From assembly GCA_029934775.1 (NCBI GenBank), contig JAOZLO010000003.1, positions 12,181 to 22,553 on the forward strand: a stretch of DNA of 10,373 nucleotides. Reading direction: 5' to 3'. Below, piece by piece: positions 7,293-10,373 of the stretch (the first letter of the stretch is position 1; the number at the start of each line of letters is the position of its first letter). The notes under the pieces are model-generated. The model saw only the letters and a list, made by a program, of their open reading frames with translations. It did not search any database and was not told the DNA's origin. The DNA comes from Desulfocapsaceae bacterium (GTDB lineage Bacteria; Desulfobacterota; Desulfobulbia; Desulfobulbales; Desulfocapsaceae). The translations under genes were made by a program, and so were the position numbers.

Positions 7293-10200
7293 TTACATCG
7301 AATTCACTGCTGTATTCAATTCTTTGCTGGAAGTGGCAAGTTTGTTCAGAGCTTCAATGGTGCTGTCAATTGAAACGTTGATTGCCTTGGTAGATTGTTG
7401 ATTTTCATGGGAGGAGCTCACCACAGAGCTGAGTTGTACCTTCACATCCTGTCCGTTGTCGCTGAGAATATCCGCTTTCTTGTCGAGTTCCTCAACTGCA
7501 CTGGAAATAGTAACAATCCCGGTGGAAATCTTCTCCATCGCCTCAAGGGCAGTTTCAATAACCTCGGTTCCGTCACCCAGCATCTTCATACCGTCTTTCA
7601 TGGCCACTATAGTCTCTTTAGACTCGTGTTCCACCTTTTTCACGATATTGGCAATATCCACTGCTGATTTGGATGAATTTTCAGCGAGTTTCCGGATCTC
7701 ATCGGCAACCACGGCAAATCCACGACCGGCATCACCTGCCCGGGCCGCCTCAATGGCCGCATTAAAAGCCAGGAGGTTAGTCTGGGAGGCAATCTCCTTG
7801 ATGATATCCACAAAACCACCTATTTTTTCAAGTTGATTCACAAGGTTAGCCACCATCTGGTTGGACCCTTCCATAGATTCATTTATGGCCAGCATTTTTT
7901 TCTCTGCATCAGCACCCGCCTTTTTCCCCTGCTCCGCATCTCCCGCAACTCCAACAGCCATCTCACTGGATTTGGTAGTGAGATCGACCATTTCTTTGGC
8001 AAAACCGAGCATTCCATCAACAGTGGTAGAAGAGTTATCCAATAACCCTACCTCTTTTTCAATAAGCTCACTCATAGCCTCCATATTACCGGTCGCCTCG
8101 TCCATCTTGGCAAGAGAATCGGAAACCAGGGATTCCACTTCTGAAGAGGCCGCGTTGATCAAACTCGCTACTTTTGCTTCTGCCGTCACATCCACCATAT
8201 ACTCCAGTCCACCTTTGATATTACCTTTGGCATCCTTAATGGAAACACCTGTAATTTTTAGTGGAATATCTTTGCCATTGATATGGGCAACGGTCTGCTC
8301 CGTGATTGTCTTGTTTCCGCTAACGGCACAGTGAACGCCACATTTTTCTGTTTGGCAGAGTTCTGTGCCAAAGAGCTCCCAGCATTTTCTACCCATGGCA
8401 TCTTCCACCGTCATTCCGGCCATAGCAGCTCCAGCCGGGTTTATATAGGTGATTTTGTAATCCAGATCGACGGCATGGATAGGATTGGGGATAACATTGA
8501 GGTTTTCTATCTTTTCGTTTGCCTCCTGCCTCTGTTTGGCCTCTGCCGTAATATCGAGAACAAATTCCAAAGCACCTTTAATATTACCCTTGGCATCTTT
8601 AATCGGTGCACCGGTATATTTAATTGGAAGTATCACACCGTCTCGAGGACGGGCTATGGTCTCTTCATAGATAATCCGATCTTCCCGCATAGCGCGCCCT
8701 ACAGCACATTTTTCGGTCTGGCAATGGGCAGTCTTAAAGAGCTCGTAACATTTTTTGCCAATAGCCTCATCCGGGGTAAGGCCTACTACCCCCGCTCCTG
8801 CCGGATTCATAAAAGTAACATTGAAGTCCGTATCCACTGACATAATCGGAGTCGGAATGGCGTTAAGATTGTTTATCTTCTCATCTGCATCCTGCTTCTG
8901 CTTCGCCTCCTCTGTAATATCAAGGATGTATTCCAGTGCACCCTTAATATTCCCCTTGGCATCCTTAATTGGAGAACCCGTATACTTGATCGGGACGATT
9001 ACACCCTCAGCAGGCCTGGCAATAGTCTGATCTGTGACAACGGAATCTGTTTTCATGGCCCGGGCACAGGCACATTTTTCGGTCTGACAGTGAGGTGTTT
9101 TGAAAAGATCAAAACACTTCTTCCCCACTACCTCATCAGGGGTCATTCCCACTACAGCGGCTCCTGCAGGATTCATAAAGGTGACATTAAATTCAGTATC
9201 AATGGACATGATAGGAGTCGGAATGGTGTTGAGATTGTTGATTTTCTCATCAGCTGCCTGTTTTTGCGCTGCTTCCTCAGTAACATCAACAATGTACTCC
9301 AATGCACCCTTAATATTCCCCTTGGCATCTTTAATTGGAGAACCGGTGTACTTGATCGGTACAATTACACCCTCAGCAGGCCTGGCAATAGTCTGGTCGG
9401 AAACAACGGAATCTGTTTTCATGGCCCGGGCACAGGCACATTTTTCGGTCTGACAGTGAGGTGTTTTGAAAAGATCAAAACACTTCTTCCCCACTACCTC
9501 ATCAGGGGTCATTCCCACTACAGCGGCTCCTGCAGGATTCATAAAGGTGACATTAAATTCAGTATCAATGGACATGATAGGAGTCGGAATGGTGTTGAGA
9601 TTGTTGATTTTCTCATCAGCTGCCTGTTTTTGCGCTGCTTCCTCAGTAACATCAATAATATACTCCAGTGCGCCCTTAATATTCCCCTTGGCATCCTTGA
9701 TGGGAGCACCTGTGTATTTGATGGGAATAATAACCCCGTCTGCAGGGCGGGCAATGGTCTGGTCAGAGATGACTGAATCGGTTTTCATGGCTCTGGCGCA
9801 GGCACATTTCTCAGTCTTGCAATGGGGAGTTTTAAAGAGATCGTAACATTTTGTGCCAATAACCTCGTCCGGTGTTTTTCCCGCTACGGCCGCTCCAGCA
9901 GGGTTCATAAAGGTAATACTGAACTTGTCATCTATCTCCATGATGGGGGTAGGAATCACATTCAGATCAGTCTCCATCTGCCGCAGCCGGGCCTGCAGTT
10001 CCTTGACATGAGTAATATCGTTCAAGCTCACCAGGGTTCCACCGTTTTCAGAAATCGGGGTTGCTCTGGCGTTAAACCAGGTAACAGCATCGCCATTTTT
10101 TTTATGAAGCACCTCTGTTTCTACACCTTTTTTCAGCCGCCTGGCCTTGTTCACAGGGCAATCTTTGGTGCCGCAAAACTGCGAAGGACAAGCTTCCTCA

Positions 10201-10367
10201 CAACTGAGCTTGCCAATAACCTGAGCTTTTTTGAGATTGAATTTTTTCAGGAATAAATCATTGGCCCAGGTGATAATCATATCATCATTGACGACATAAC
10301 TCGGATCCATTAACAGGGACAAACAGGAATCTTCATTTTTTGTCTGTTCTGGAGCAACAGTAGTCAT
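7293..10367 (-). CDS. Soluble methyl-accepting chemotaxis protein with six cysteine-bearing PAS domains
   Basis: This is a 1024-residue chemoreceptor. Six PAS domains come first, at about residues 14-122, 133-241, 255-363, 377-485, 499-607 and 621-729. A coiled-coil MCP signalling domain follows (about 735-1024). Its hairpin tip, '[20 protein letters not shown]' (858-877) continuing to '[18 protein letters not shown]' (881-898), is the conserved contact for CheA and CheW. No transmembrane segment or HAMP domain is visible, so it should sense a cytoplasmic signal. It ends without a CheR-docking pentapeptide. PAS 2-6 are tandem copies with an exact 122-residue period, the IPTPI-type motif recurring at 138, 260, 382, 504 and 626. 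Every PAS keeps C-x8-C-x4-C (first Cys at 56, 174, 296, 418, 540 and 662), which suggests a metal, Fe-S or redox input. Only 6 nt lie upstream of ATG 10367, so its ribosome-binding site is unseen and a start further upstream is possible. Confidence 0.93.
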   Translation of the reverse strand: MTTVAPEQTKNEDSCLSLLMDPSYVVNDDMIITWANDLFLKKFNLKKAQVIGKLSCEEACPSQFCGTKDCPVNKARRLKKGVETEVLHKKNGDAVTWFNARATPISENGGTLVSLNDITHVKELQARLRQMETDLNVIPTPIMEIDDKFSITFMNPAGAAVAGKTPDEVIGTKCYDLFKTPHCKTEKCACARAMKTDSVISDQTIARPADGVIIPIKYTGAPIKDAKGNIKGALEYIIDVTEEAAQKQAADEKINNLNTIPTPIMSIDTEFNVTFMNPAGAAVVGMTPDEVVGKKCFDLFKTPHCQTEKCACARAMKTDSVVSDQTIARPAEGVIVPIKYTGSPIKDAKGNIKGALEYIVDVTEEAAQKQAADEKINNLNTIPTPIMSIDTEFNVTFMNPAGAAVVGMTPDEVVGKKCFDLFKTPHCQTEKCACARAMKTDSVVTDQTIARPAEGVIVPIKYTGSPIKDAKGNIKGALEYILDITEEAKQKQDADEKINNLNAIPTPIMSVDTDFNVTFMNPAGAGVVGLTPDEAIGKKCYELFKTAHCQTEKCAVGRAMREDRIIYEETIARPRDGVILPIKYTGAPIKDAKGNIKGALEFVLDITAEAKQRQEANEKIENLNVIPNPIHAVDLDYKITYINPAGAAMAGMTVEDAMGRKCWELFGTELCQTEKCGVHCAVSGNKTITEQTVAHINGKDIPLKITGVSIKDAKGNIKGGLEYMVDVTAEAKVASLINAASSEVESLVSDSLAKMDEATGNMEAMSELIEKEVGLLDNSSTTVDGMLGFAKEMVDLTTKSSEMAVGVAGDAEQGKKAGADAEKKMLAINESMEGSNQMVANLVNQLEKIGGFVDIIKEIASQTNLLAFNAAIEAARAGDAGRGFAVVADEIRKLAENSSKSAVDIANIVKKVEHESKETIVAMKDGMKMLGDGTEVIETALEAMEKISTGIVTISSAVEELDKKADILSDNGQDVKVQLSSVVSSSHENQQSTKAINVSIDSTIEALNKLATSSKELNTAVNSM
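8169..9968 (-). repeat. Tandem 366-bp PAS-coding repeats (five units)
   Basis: Within the chemoreceptor gene, five consecutive PAS-plus-linker units repeat every 366 bp (122 codons). Taking the first Ile codon of the IPTPI-type motif as the boundary, units begin (reading the minus strand) at 9956, 9590, 9224, 8858 and 8492. Units 1-3 are very similar, unit 4 diverges moderately and has lost the fourth cysteine, and unit 5, next to the signalling domain, is the most diverged. This is a gradient typical of serial in-frame duplication. Confidence 0.9.
9037..9655 (-). repeat. Pair of 253-bp direct repeats that read as identical DNA
   Basis: Bases 9037-9289 and 9403-9655, exactly 366 bp apart, read as identical when compared by eye, including silent positions. 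The flanking 9001-9029 and 9367-9395 also match. The first differences are in the codons around 9031-9036 and after 9289. The copies cover the end of one PAS unit and the start of the next (residues about 239-321 and 361-443). Identity at synonymous sites indicates a recent duplication or gene conversion. Confidence 0.9.
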
Positions 10368-10373
10368 GGTACT

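Noticed and set aside
9090..9776. Long open frame on the plus strand across the PAS repeats
   Set aside because: It is antisense to the chemoreceptor gene, and its protein repeats with the same 122-residue period, so it is a mirror of the tandem repeat. It has no recognisable domain and no clear ribosome-binding site.
8169..9968. CRISPR-like or satellite repeat
   Set aside because: The periodic DNA is in-frame protein-coding PAS sequence with 366-bp units, not short repeats with unique spacers.

Overview
The window (about 47-50% GC by eye) looks like chromosomal DNA of a Gram-negative anaerobe, most plausibly a Desulfobacterota (sulfate reducer or relative, Desulfobulbales-like). The clues are an AsmA-type envelope protein, a soluble multi-PAS chemoreceptor with Cys-rich PAS domains, a radical SAM enzyme with a second cysteine set, and a YkgJ-type cysteine-cluster protein. 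The taxonomic guess is an inference from gene style, not from a marker gene.

Layout. Positions 1-2804 (+) hold the 3' part of a very large AsmA-like (YhdP/TamB/YdbH-type) protein whose start lies outside the window. It converges, with only 23 bp between stops, on a run of seven minus-strand genes that fills the rest of the window. In transcription order (right to left) these are a 1024-residue cytoplasmic methyl-accepting chemotaxis protein with six PAS domains, a GNAT acetyltransferase, a class II histone-deacetylase-like amidohydrolase overlapping it by 8 bp, a YkgJ-family CxxCxxCC protein, a radical SAM protein with auxiliary cysteines, a PilZ-like protein, and a crotonase-fold (enoyl-CoA hydratase/isomerase) protein. 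No tRNA, rRNA, CRISPR array or insertion sequence is seen. There is no gene-free stretch longer than about 80 bp.

How the parts may work together. The last six minus-strand genes have gaps of -8 to 80 bp and could form one transcript. A 62-bp gap with a perfect 10-bp hairpin separates them from the chemoreceptor gene. The GNAT/HDAC pair resembles an acetylation writer and eraser and is likely translationally coupled. The radical SAM and YkgJ genes are adjacent and both are cysteine-rich metalloprotein candidates. The chemoreceptor and PilZ gene point to motility or second-messenger signalling.

The most striking sequence structure is inside the chemoreceptor. Five PAS units repeat with an exact 122-residue (366-bp) period, and two neighbouring copies share a 253-bp stretch that reads as identical DNA. 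All six PAS domains keep a C-x8-C-x4-C cysteine signature. I see no clearly undescribed defence, mobile or RiPP system here.
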